Notes under the pieces: generated by a model
Database searches by the model: none
The model's input: the letters and a program-made list of their open reading frames with translations, nothing else
Told to the model about the DNA's origin: nothing
From: AP-15 sp963724435
GTDB lineage: Bacteria; Pseudomonadota; Alphaproteobacteria; ATCC43930; CGMCC-115725
Length of the DNA stretch: 64,000 bases
Direction of reading: 5' to 3'
Assembly (NCBI GenBank): GCA_963724435.1
Contig: CAVRUN010000001.1
Coordinates: 248,001 to 312,000, forward strand
Part shown: in pieces, positions 35,593 to 43,369 of the stretch
Layout: every line of letters begins with the position of its first letter
Position numbering within the stretch: the stretch's first letter is position 1
Made by a program: the position numbers and the translations under genes

Positions 35593-36381
35593 ATGAGTGA
35601 ACAGCGCGAGTACCAAAACATCCTTGTCGAACGCCGCGGCGCGGTCGGCATCATCACCCTAAACCGGCCGCAAGCCCTCAACGCACTGAATGCGGCCTTG
35701 ATCAGCGAGCTCGCCGCCGCGATCGAGTCGCTCGAACAAGACGATGCGATCGGCGCGCTCGTTTTGACCGGCAACGACAAAGCTTTTGCCGCCGGCGCCG
35801 ATGTCAAAGAGATGCTCGGCAAGACCTACCCCGAAACCTATCTCGAGGATTTCATCACCCAGGGATGGGAGCGGGTCGCGCAATGCCGCAAGCCGGTCGT
35901 CGCCGCTGTCGCCGGATTTGCGCTGGGTGGCGGCTGCGAGATCGCGATGATGTGCGACATCGTTATCGCCGCCGACACCGCCCGCTTTGGCCAGCCCGAG
36001 ATCAATCTCGGCACGATGCCGGGCGCAGGCGGCACGCAGCGCTTGACCCGCTTTATCGGCAAGGCCAAGGCGATGGATTTATGTCTGACCGGGCGGATGA
36101 TGAATGCTGCCGAAGCCGAGCGCGCCGGTCTCGTCAGCCGCATCGTCCCCGCCGCCGATCTATTGGCCGAAGCCGTCAAGATTGCCGAGCGGATTTGTGA
36201 AATGTCGCGGCCTATCGCGATGATGGTCAAGGAATCGGTCAATCGCGCCTACGAAACAACCTTGGCCGAGGGCGTGCGGTTCGAGCGCCGCGTGTTCCAC
36301 GCGACCTTCGCGACCGAAGACCGCAAAGAAGGGATGGCCGCTTTTATCGAAAAGCGCAAACCCGCCTTCCGCAACCGTTGA
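35593..36381 (+). CDS. Enoyl-CoA hydratase/isomerase
   Basis: 262 residues of the crotonase family. Oxyanion-hole segments FAAGADVKEM and GFALGGGCEIAMMCDIVIA; catalytic Glu region PEINLGTMPGAGGTQRL. Expected reaction: hydration of 2-enoyl-CoA in fatty-acid beta-oxidation. ATG 35593 has GGAGGA 6 nt upstream. It follows mutM, a pairing common in alphaproteobacteria; rpsT and dnaA, which often come next there, are absent. Confidence 0.92.
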   Translation: MSEQREYQNILVERRGAVGIITLNRPQALNALNAALISELAAAIESLEQDDAIGALVLTGNDKAFAAGADVKEMLGKTYPETYLEDFITQGWERVAQCRKPVVAAVAGFALGGGCEIAMMCDIVIAADTARFGQPEINLGTMPGAGGTQRLTRFIGKAKAMDLCLTGRMMNAAEAERAGLVSRIVPAADLLAEAVKIAERICEMSRPIAMMVKESVNRAYETTLAEGVRFERRVFHATFATEDRKEGMAAFIEKRKPAFRNR

Positions 36382-36516
36382 CCGAGTCGGGAAGGTGACG
36401 GCCCAAGACTCGGCTGAAACTGCCCATGAGCAAAACCCCGACCCGAAGCAGCCATTTCTGTAGGGTCCCGTCGCCGGCTCACCCCCAACAATGACATGGA
36501 AGGGCGCCGGCGGAAT

Positions 36517-36660
36517 TTCCCGTTCGACGCGAATTAATCGCGAACTTCGCCGTTTTCGCCTCCAATCCGGCGCAAAATTTCATTGCGTAGCAGGCGGTTG
36601 ACTCCCGAATTCCCGTGTCTCCCGAGACGGGAATTTACGCGATGCCAATCGGGAATTCAT
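36517..36660. repeat. TTCCCG/CGGGAA repeat cluster
   Basis: TTCCCG occurs at 36517-36522 and 36610-36615 and CGGGAA at 36628-36633 and 36650-36655. The middle pair makes a strong hairpin with an inner TCT-CCCG-AGA stem. The cluster occupies most of the 36382-36940 interval, which has no convincing gene (a frame from 36702 encodes a low-quality peptide only). A second cluster lies at 56333-56501. Confidence 0.5.
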
Positions 36661-36940
36661 GTCGCCGTCCAGATATGATGCTTTAGTGACCGGCACGGGC
36701 GATGCCGATCACTTCCCGGTTTTACGGAGTCTTCGTAAAGGGGATGGCAGAAATCACCGGCTATATTTGGGATGCCCGCGGCGGTGCGGGAGACAGTAGC
36801 TACGAGGCTCCGTCCATCACGCCGGTTCAACTTTTCGGCGGAGGTGCTTCGATCCAGCGGCGCCTGCGCGACCGGGGATACTCGTTGCCGGCCCGCAATT
36901 GCGGAACACCTTGGGGTCGGCTAATCCTGAAGCACCGAGA

Positions 36941-37423
36941 ATGTCCAGCTTTCTTACCTCGCCGATCTCGCCGCTCGACAGCGTCGCCCACATCATTCAG
37001 CTGGCGCTGACGCCAATCTTTCTGCTGTCCGGAATCGGAGCACTCCTGAATGTCTTTGCGACCCGGCTCGCGCGGGTCGCGGATCGGGTCGATCAAATCA
37101 CCAAGGAAATGGAGGCCGCCGAACCCGAGCGGATCGCGGTTCTCGCCGTGCAAATGGCGCGTTTGCGGCGACGCTCGGTGGCGCTCGACGCTGCGGTCGT
37201 TCTCGCCGCTTTCGGCGCCGCGGCCACCTGTGCGTCGGTGCTGACCTTGTTTGTCGGCGCGATCGGAGACAAGGCAATCGCCTCGGCATTGTTCGTCACC
37301 TTTGCTCTCGCTGTCATCTGCACAATCGGGGCGATTATCGCCTACACCGCCGAGATGCTAATGACCGGGGTTGGCGTGCGCGCCGAGGTCGCGGCCCAGC
37401 GGCAATCTCCGGGGGGCAGCTGA
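36941..37423 (+). CDS. DUF2721 membrane protein
   Basis: 160 residues with membrane segments at about 15-40, 80-105 and 115-145, separated by a charged heptad-like helix (VADRVDQITKEMEAAEPERI). Matches the DUF2721 layout. Function unknown. Start ATG 36941 is preceded by a GA-rich stretch (ACCGAGA); a frame from 36899 is less likely. Confidence 0.8.
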   Translation: MSSFLTSPISPLDSVAHIIQLALTPIFLLSGIGALLNVFATRLARVADRVDQITKEMEAAEPERIAVLAVQMARLRRRSVALDAAVVLAAFGAAATCASVLTLFVGAIGDKAIASALFVTFALAVICTIGAIIAYTAEMLMTGVGVRAEVAAQRQSPGGS

Positions 37424-37556
37424 ACGCCCCCCTCGCGAGGACACCGCCTCGCAGCCCGCGCCGGCGAATTCGGGGTTGCGCATCGGCCGCCCGAATGATC
37501 GTATCCGCGCGCCGTCCAGTCGCGACGGCAGCGCAAGCATTCGTCAGGGGAAACGC

Positions 37557-38858
37557 ATGTTGTTCAGAAAAGCACCCGCACGCCGCGGGAGAGTGGCTTG
37601 CGGACCGATCGCGGCGATCGTCGCCGTGATCGTGATGCTGGTGCTCTCGGCCACCGCACCCGCCGCCGAGCCTACCGGCAAGCCGATCGTGATCGGCTTC
37701 AGCATGGCGTTGACCGGCGGCCTCGCGGTCAACGGCACCTCGGCGTTGCTGGCGATGCAGATTTGGGCCGACGACACCAACAAAAAAGGCGGGCTGCTCG
37801 GCCGCCCGGTCAAGCTCGATTTCTATGACGATCAGAGCAATCCGTCTCTGGTCCCCGGCATCTATACAAAGCTGCTCGATGTCGACAAGGTCGACCTCGT
37901 CGTGTCGGGCTATGCAACTAATATTGCGGCGCCGGCAATGCCGGTCGTGATCGCCCACAACATGAATTTCATCGGGCTGTTTGCGCTCGACATAAACGAA
38001 GAGTTTCAATACCCGAAATACTTCTCGATGCTGCCGGTGGGACCGGACCCGCGACCGGCGATCTCCGAGGGGTTCTTCAACATCGTCAAAGCTCAGCAGG
38101 ACAAGCTCGGGCTCAAGACGATTGCCCTCGCGGTCGATGACGGCGAAGCCACGCGCAATGCCGCCGACGGCGCCCGCATAAACCTGAAAAAGGCCGGGTT
38201 GAAGATCGTCTACGACCGCAATTATCCGCCGAACACGGCTGATTTCACCCCGATCATTCGCGCGATCCAGGCGACCCATCCCGACATCGTTTACATATCT
38301 TCCTATCCACCCGACAGCGTCGGCATTATCCGCAGCGTCCACGAGCTCGGGCTCGACACCAAGATTTTCGGCGGCAACCTGACCGGGCCGCAGAGCACTT
38401 CAATCAAAACCTCGCTTGGGCCGATGCTAAACGGCATCATCACCTTCGATTGGTGGCTGCCGGCTCCCGCACTGCGCTTTCCGGGCGTCATGGAATTTCT
38501 GCAGGAATACCAGGCGCGCGCCAAAGGCAAAGGGGTCGATCCGCTCGGATACTATCTCGCCCCTTGGGCCTATGCCGATCTGCAGGTGTTGGGCGAAGCA
38601 GTGCAGGGTTCGGGCGGTCTGGATCAGGACAAGATCGCCGACTACATCCGCTCACACACCTTCAAAACTGTCGTCGGCGACGTGCAGTTTGGGAAAAAGG
38701 GCGAGTGGGCCAAATCGCGGATCATGACGATCCAGTTCCAGAACATCACCAGCACTAGTGTCAACGATTTCCGCGACGGCAAAGGGGAAACCGTATTGTG
38801 GCCCGATCAGTTCAAGGCGGGCGACCCGATCCTACCCTACTCCCAGATAAAACACTGA
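37557..38858 (+). CDS. Branched-chain-amino-acid-type ABC substrate-binding protein
   Basis: 433 residues. N-terminal signal (hydrophobic IAAIVAVIVMLVLSATAPAAE), then the type I periplasmic-binding fold of LivJ-like proteins: IVIGFSMALTGGLAVNG, LLGRPVKLDFYDDQSNPSLV, VVSGYATNIAAPAMPV, and QATHPDIVYISSYPPDS. A longer frame starts at 37371 but ATG 37557 begins the signal and has GGGG upstream. No permease or ATPase genes follow, so it is an orphan; relatives bind aromatic acids, amides or amino acids. Confidence 0.87.
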   Translation: MLFRKAPARRGRVACGPIAAIVAVIVMLVLSATAPAAEPTGKPIVIGFSMALTGGLAVNGTSALLAMQIWADDTNKKGGLLGRPVKLDFYDDQSNPSLVPGIYTKLLDVDKVDLVVSGYATNIAAPAMPVVIAHNMNFIGLFALDINEEFQYPKYFSMLPVGPDPRPAISEGFFNIVKAQQDKLGLKTIALAVDDGEATRNAADGARINLKKAGLKIVYDRNYPPNTADFTPIIRAIQATHPDIVYISSYPPDSVGIIRSVHELGLDTKIFGGNLTGPQSTSIKTSLGPMLNGIITFDWWLPAPALRFPGVMEFLQEYQARAKGKGVDPLGYYLAPWAYADLQVLGEAVQGSGGLDQDKIADYIRSHTFKTVVGDVQFGKKGEWAKSRIMTIQFQNITSTSVNDFRDGKGETVLWPDQFKAGDPILPYSQIKH

Positions 38859-38953
38859 CGAGCGTCGATCCGAACAGATGATACCCATCCTCGTTTGGCG
38901 CCCCGGCCTGCCCGCGCCTGAACAGGGAGCCGCTACGTGAACGCTATCCTGGG

Positions 38954-38971
38954 TTCCCGCTTTCGCGGGAA
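38954..38971. repeat. Short palindromic repeat hairpin
   Basis: TTCCCGC-TTTC-GCGGGAA is a perfect 7-bp stem with 4-nt loop. It is the dispersed repeat that reads SFPRKREPR in translation. Sits between two convergent genes. Confidence 0.5.
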
Positions 38972-39069
38972 TGACCGAAAAGAGTGGGTTTTAGTATCAA
39001 ATAGTACCACGAGGCCGGGCAGCCAGCGGCCTCCCACTCCGCTAGCGTACGGACCTCGAACGGCAATCC

Positions 39070-40146
39070 TCATCCCGCCGCCGCTTTCAGTCTCCCGGCG
39101 GCGCCGTCGATGATCTCGGCGAGGATCGCGTCGATATCGTAGCGGTACTGCCAGCCCGGATAATCGGCCTGGAAGCGGCGAACATCGGAAATCCACCAGA
39201 TGTGGTCACCAGTCCGGTTCTGATCCGAATAGGACCAGTTCATCGCTTTGCCGGTCAACCGCTCGCAGGCGGCAATCGCCTCGAGCATCGAGCAATTGGC
39301 GTGCCGGCCGCCGCCGATATTGTACACAGCACCCGCCCGCGGCTGTTGAACGACATGCCAGAAGGCGTTGACAAGATCATAGGAGTGGATGTTGTCGCGC
39401 ACCTGTTTGCCGCGGTAGCCAAAAACCGTATAAGCCTCGCCGGTGACCGCGCATTTCGCGAGATAAGCGAGGAAGCCGTGCAGTTTGGTGCCCGAGTGAC
39501 CCGGACCGGTCAGGCAGCCGCCGCGAAAGCAGGCGGTGTGCATACCGAAATAGCGGCCATACTCTTGCACGACCACATCAGCGGCGAGTTTCGAGGCGCC
39601 GAACAGGCTGTGCAGACAAGAGTTGACGCTCATGCTCTCGTCGATGCCGTGTTCTGCAAACGGATGCTCGGGGCTGATCTCCCAGCGTAGCTCCTGCTCG
39701 ACCAATGGCAATGCATTGGGTGCGTCACCATAGACCTTGTTGGTGCTGGTAAAGATGAACGCGGCGTTGGGGCAGTGACGGCGGGTCGCTTCAAGCAGAT
39801 TGAACGTTCCGTTGGCGTTGACCGTAAAATCGGTTTGCGGGTCGCTCGCCGCCCAGTCATGCGAGGGCTGGGCGGCAGTATGGATCACCGCCGTGATGTC
39901 GCCGCCATAGCGGGAAAACACCTGATCGAGCAGCGCCTGATCGCGGATGTCGCCATCGACGTGGCGGTAGGTCTTGATTTCGATCTCAAGACGCTGCCGG
40001 CTCCAGGCGGTGCTCGCCTCGTCGCCAAAAAATACCCGGCGCATGTCGTTGTCAATGCCGACGACATCAAACCCTTGCGCCGCAAAAAAGCGCACAAACT
40101 CGGCTCCGATCAACCCGGCCGATCCCGTCACCAGCACGACACTCAA
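39070..40146 (-). CDS. NAD-dependent epimerase/dehydratase (CDP-tyvelose epimerase-like)
   Basis: 358 residues, extended SDR. TGSAGLIG at the N-terminus, DGDIRD, FTSTNKVYGD and a catalytic-site helix reading HSLFGASKLAADVVVQEYG, where Phe takes the place of the usual Tyr in YGxSK; I recall close relatives with the same SLFGASK, so this may be a family trait. C-terminal IWWISDVRRFQADYPGW. TTG 40146 is the start: GGAGG lies 7-8 nt upstream. Acts on a nucleotide sugar, substrate not determined; likely cell-surface polysaccharide synthesis. Confidence 0.82.
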   Translation of the reverse strand: MSVVLVTGSAGLIGAEFVRFFAAQGFDVVGIDNDMRRVFFGDEASTAWSRQRLEIEIKTYRHVDGDIRDQALLDQVFSRYGGDITAVIHTAAQPSHDWAASDPQTDFTVNANGTFNLLEATRRHCPNAAFIFTSTNKVYGDAPNALPLVEQELRWEISPEHPFAEHGIDESMSVNSCLHSLFGASKLAADVVVQEYGRYFGMHTACFRGGCLTGPGHSGTKLHGFLAYLAKCAVTGEAYTVFGYRGKQVRDNIHSYDLVNAFWHVVQQPRAGAVYNIGGGRHANCSMLEAIAACERLTGKAMNWSYSDQNRTGDHIWWISDVRRFQADYPGWQYRYDIDAILAEIIDGAAGRLKAAAG

Positions 40147-40507
40147 GGCGCAGCCTCCACCAGCTCGCTACCGCAGCACCGGCATTGTAAACGATTTATA
40201 CGATAAGGAGCAGAGCATCGTTCAAAAACACCAGCAATAACCAATAGATGCTATGTAATATCGAGAAGAATTAAGTTTGAAGATGCCAAACGGCCGCGCA
40301 ACCTGCGGCCGCCCGCCGACGCCCGCCCAGCCCAAGGTGCGAATGGCGCTCAGGGGGAGAGCTGTCGATCAAACGCCAGAACTGCGCTTTGGTTGGGGCA
40401 ACCAAGAGTATTCGTCATAGGTACGATTGTTGCGACTGCGGCGAAACGGCGCGACGATGTTCATTGCGGACGCGAGAATCCGCGGAGTGTCGGTGAAGGA
40501 AAGCCCC
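40147..40507. other. Intergenic region, 361 bp
   Basis: Partly AT-rich (40200-40280), which is unusual here and suits promoters for the two divergent genes. A GC-rich palindrome (GGCCGC...GCGGCC) lies at about 40292-40312. I see no gene, terminator T-tract or operator that I can support. Confidence 0.6.
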
Positions 40508-42088
40508 ATGAAATATGACGTGGTGATCGTCGGCGGGGGAGCGGCCGGATGTGTGTTGGCCAGCCGATTGGCTGCAGACGAAGAGACTTCCGTGTTGTTG
40601 CTGGAAGCCGGTCCGGATTACCCCGATCCGGAGATTCTTCCGGATGACGTGAAGTTCGGCCACACACGCTTTGCCGAAGCCCCGGATTCGCGACACAACT
40701 GGGCCTTGCGGGGCACCATCACCGAGGAACAAGGCGCGATCCACGTCGCGCAAGGCAGGGTAATCGGCGGCGGGTCGTCGATCAACGGTCAGGCGATGCA
40801 GCGCGGCTTCCCCGAGGATTTCGAGTCTTGGGCGGCTCTCGGCAATGACGAATGGTCGTATGACAAGGTCGTGCCGTATTTCCGTAAATCGGAGCGCGAT
40901 CTCGACATCCAGGATAATTATTGCCATGGCTCGGACGGACCAATTCCTGTCAGGCGCCGTCAATCAGGTCCGGTGCCCGCCATCCAGCAGGCGTTCCACG
41001 CGGCCTGCCTGCAAGCGGGGTTCGGCATCACCAACGACAAAAACGGCCTGCACCCCGCTGGTCTCGGCGTGACACCGTCGAATAACCTCGACGGCGTCCG
41101 GGTAAGCACCGCAATGGGGCACCTCAATCCGGTGCGCCACCACCTGAACCTGACCGTGCGGGGCGGAGTCTTCGTTCGGAAGATCCTGATCGAGAATGGT
41201 AAGGCGGTCGGCGTCGAAGCCGAGAGCGGCGGCAAGGTTTTCCAAATCGGAGCCGGCCGGGTGGTGCTGAGTTCCGGGGCGATCCGATCGCCGCAACTGC
41301 TGATGCTCTCGGGTATTGGCCCCGCGGACCATCTGCGAGAATTCGGAATACCGACGGTTTATCATCTTCCTGGCGTCGGCCAGAATTTGATGAACCATCT
41401 CAGTGCCCAGGTGACGTTCAAGGTCAAGGACGGCATTCACCTCGCCGGTCATCATCGCGACGCGGTGCACTTTGCCTTGCACTACACTGCCCCGGGATCG
41501 AGCGCCGTCAACGACATGGTGCTGCGGTCCAGCCCGGTTATCGACGAACGAGAGGAACGCGTCCGCGGTGTGCGGACAAAGTACCTGGTCGGCGACGTTC
41601 CTCCCGAGCAGGCGGCGCGGATTCACTGCACGCTGGGGTTGCCCGACGGCACGGGCTACGTCAAGCTGGCCTCGGCCGACCCCAGCGTCCAGCCATCCTT
41701 CAACTATTGTTACCTGCAGCACCCCAATGACATTCGACGGGTGCGCGACGGCGTGCGGATGGCGGTGAAACTGCTCGAATCGGACGCGTACAAAGACATC
41801 GCCGATTATCGCATCTACCCAACCGAGGACGTCCTCGCCTATGACGACGCCTTGGACCGGTGGATACGCCAAACAGTGGGAAGCGCCAGGCACGTGTCCG
41901 GGACCTGCAAGATGGGGCCGGATTCGGATCCGATGGCGGTGGTCGATCAATATTGCAGGGTGAAGGGCATCCAAGGCTTGTGGGTGGCCGATGCGTCAGT
42001 GATGCCGCGCATTCCCCGCTCGGGTGGCGCCCATGCCACGGTCATCATGATCGGCGAACGTGTCGTTGACTGGGTTGCAGCGGGGTAA
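40508..42088 (+). CDS. GMC-family oxidoreductase
   Basis: 526 residues. FAD site VVIVGGGAAGCVLASRLA plus GRVIGGGSSINGQ, the GMC signature ASGAI-type stretch (VLSSGAIRSPQLLMLSGIGP) and the catalytic His in SARHVSGTCKMG; the C-terminal second base lies in HATVIMIGE, where many members carry Asn. Oxidises alcohols; relatives act on choline, glucose or long-chain alcohols. ATG 40508 (MKYDVVIVGG) is chosen over a frame from 40427. Upstream of the E1-beta gene by 183 bp. Confidence 0.87.
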   Translation: MKYDVVIVGGGAAGCVLASRLAADEETSVLLLEAGPDYPDPEILPDDVKFGHTRFAEAPDSRHNWALRGTITEEQGAIHVAQGRVIGGGSSINGQAMQRGFPEDFESWAALGNDEWSYDKVVPYFRKSERDLDIQDNYCHGSDGPIPVRRRQSGPVPAIQQAFHAACLQAGFGITNDKNGLHPAGLGVTPSNNLDGVRVSTAMGHLNPVRHHLNLTVRGGVFVRKILIENGKAVGVEAESGGKVFQIGAGRVVLSSGAIRSPQLLMLSGIGPADHLREFGIPTVYHLPGVGQNLMNHLSAQVTFKVKDGIHLAGHHRDAVHFALHYTAPGSSAVNDMVLRSSPVIDEREERVRGVRTKYLVGDVPPEQAARIHCTLGLPDGTGYVKLASADPSVQPSFNYCYLQHPNDIRRVRDGVRMAVKLLESDAYKDIADYRIYPTEDVLAYDDALDRWIRQTVGSARHVSGTCKMGPDSDPMAVVDQYCRVKGIQGLWVADASVMPRIPRSGGAHATVIMIGERVVDWVAAG

Positions 42089-42271
42089 GCCCCCCTCGCA
42101 TTTGTCTGTTGCCTATGGCTGTGGCTATCGCTCTGCTCCTCAGCCATAGTCTTTGGAGAGCTTGGCAGGGCCGGATGCTCGCCGTACCGTCTCGATCGCC
42201 GGTTCAAGGCGGACGCTGGCGCGACTCCGCCGACAGCCGCTGTCGAGGTCTGCCGAGATAGGAGGCGCGCG

Positions 42272-43285
42272 ATGTCGCAGAAATCGATCCGCCAGGCATT
42301 GAACGAGGCCTTGGCGCAAGAAATGCGCCGCGACCCGCGCATCATCGTGATCGGCGAGGATGTCGCCGGCGGTGCTGGCACCGAGGGTCAGCGCGATGCT
42401 TATGGCGGCGTCCTTGGCGTCACCAAGGGCCTCTTTGCCGAGTTTGGCGAGGCGCGCGTGATCGACACCCCGATTACCGAGTCGGCGATCATGGGTGCGG
42501 CAGCCGGCGCTGCGGTCACCGGCTTAAGACCGGTCGCCGAACTGATGTTCTCCGATTTCCTCGGCGTCTGCTTTGACCAGATCTTTAACCAGGCGGCCAA
42601 GTTTCGCTACATGTTTGGCGGCAAGGCCAAGACACCGCTGGTGATCCGCACAATGATCGGCGCCGGCCGCAGCGCCGCCGCCCAGCATTCGCAAAGCCCC
42701 TATCACATCTTCACCTCGGTACCGGGGCTGAAATGCGTCGTGCCGTCGAACGCGTATGACGCCAAGGGGTTGTTGATCCAAGCGATCCGCGACGACGATC
42801 CAGTGATCTTCTGCGAACACAAGCTGATGTACGATCTGCGGGCCGAGGTGCCGGACGAGCCTTATACGATCCCATTTGGCGAGGCCAACATCGTGCGCGA
42901 CGGCGATGATGTCACGGTCGTCGCCCTCGCCCGCATGGTGCATTACGCGAATGAGGCGATCGAAACCCTGGCCGGCGAGGGCATCGAGTGCGAGCTGATC
43001 GACCCGCGCACGACGTCCCCGCTCGACGAGGACACGATCCTGGAAAGCGTCGAGCGCACCGGCCGGCTCGTCGTGGTCGACGAGGCGACCCCGCGTTGCA
43101 GCATGGCGACCGATATCGCCGCGCTGGTCGCCGATAAGGCATTCGATGCGCTGAAGGCGCCGGTCAAACGGGTCACAGCACCGCACACCCCGGTGCCGTT
43201 CGCACCATCGCTCGAAAAACTTTACATCCCCAGCCCCGAGCGCATCGCCACCGCGATCCGTGACGTCCACGGCTACGGGCGCTGA
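42272..43285 (+). CDS. 2-oxoacid (acetoin/pyruvate) dehydrogenase E1 beta subunit
   Basis: 337 residues with the transketolase pyrimidine-binding domain (residues ~1-180; GEDVAGGAGTEGQRDAYGG, FLGVCFDQIFNQ, RSAAAQHSQS) and C-terminal transketolase domain (~195-325; ELIDPRTTSPLDEDTI, VVVDEATPRCSM). The family works with an alpha subunit that binds thiamine diphosphate; no alpha, E2 or E3 gene is adjacent, so this is an orphan gene in the window. GGAGG precedes ATG 42272. Confidence 0.85.
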   Translation: MSQKSIRQALNEALAQEMRRDPRIIVIGEDVAGGAGTEGQRDAYGGVLGVTKGLFAEFGEARVIDTPITESAIMGAAAGAAVTGLRPVAELMFSDFLGVCFDQIFNQAAKFRYMFGGKAKTPLVIRTMIGAGRSAAAQHSQSPYHIFTSVPGLKCVVPSNAYDAKGLLIQAIRDDDPVIFCEHKLMYDLRAEVPDEPYTIPFGEANIVRDGDDVTVVALARMVHYANEAIETLAGEGIECELIDPRTTSPLDEDTILESVERTGRLVVVDEATPRCSMATDIAALVADKAFDALKAPVKRVTAPHTPVPFAPSLEKLYIPSPERIATAIRDVHGYGR

Positions 43286-43369
43286 GACCGCGGGCTGGCC
43301 GCAGATTTGGACTGATGCCCCGGAAACGCCGTCACTGAACAGCGACCGCCAACCGGGCGCGCGTCGTAT

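Noticed and set aside
36382..36940. Possible origin of replication (mutM-ech neighbourhood of dnaA in relatives)
   Set aside because: No dnaA, rpsT, DnaA-box array or AT-rich unwinding region seen.
36702..37010. 102-codon frame ahead of the DUF2721 gene
   Set aside because: No conserved features; overlaps the DUF2721 start in another frame.
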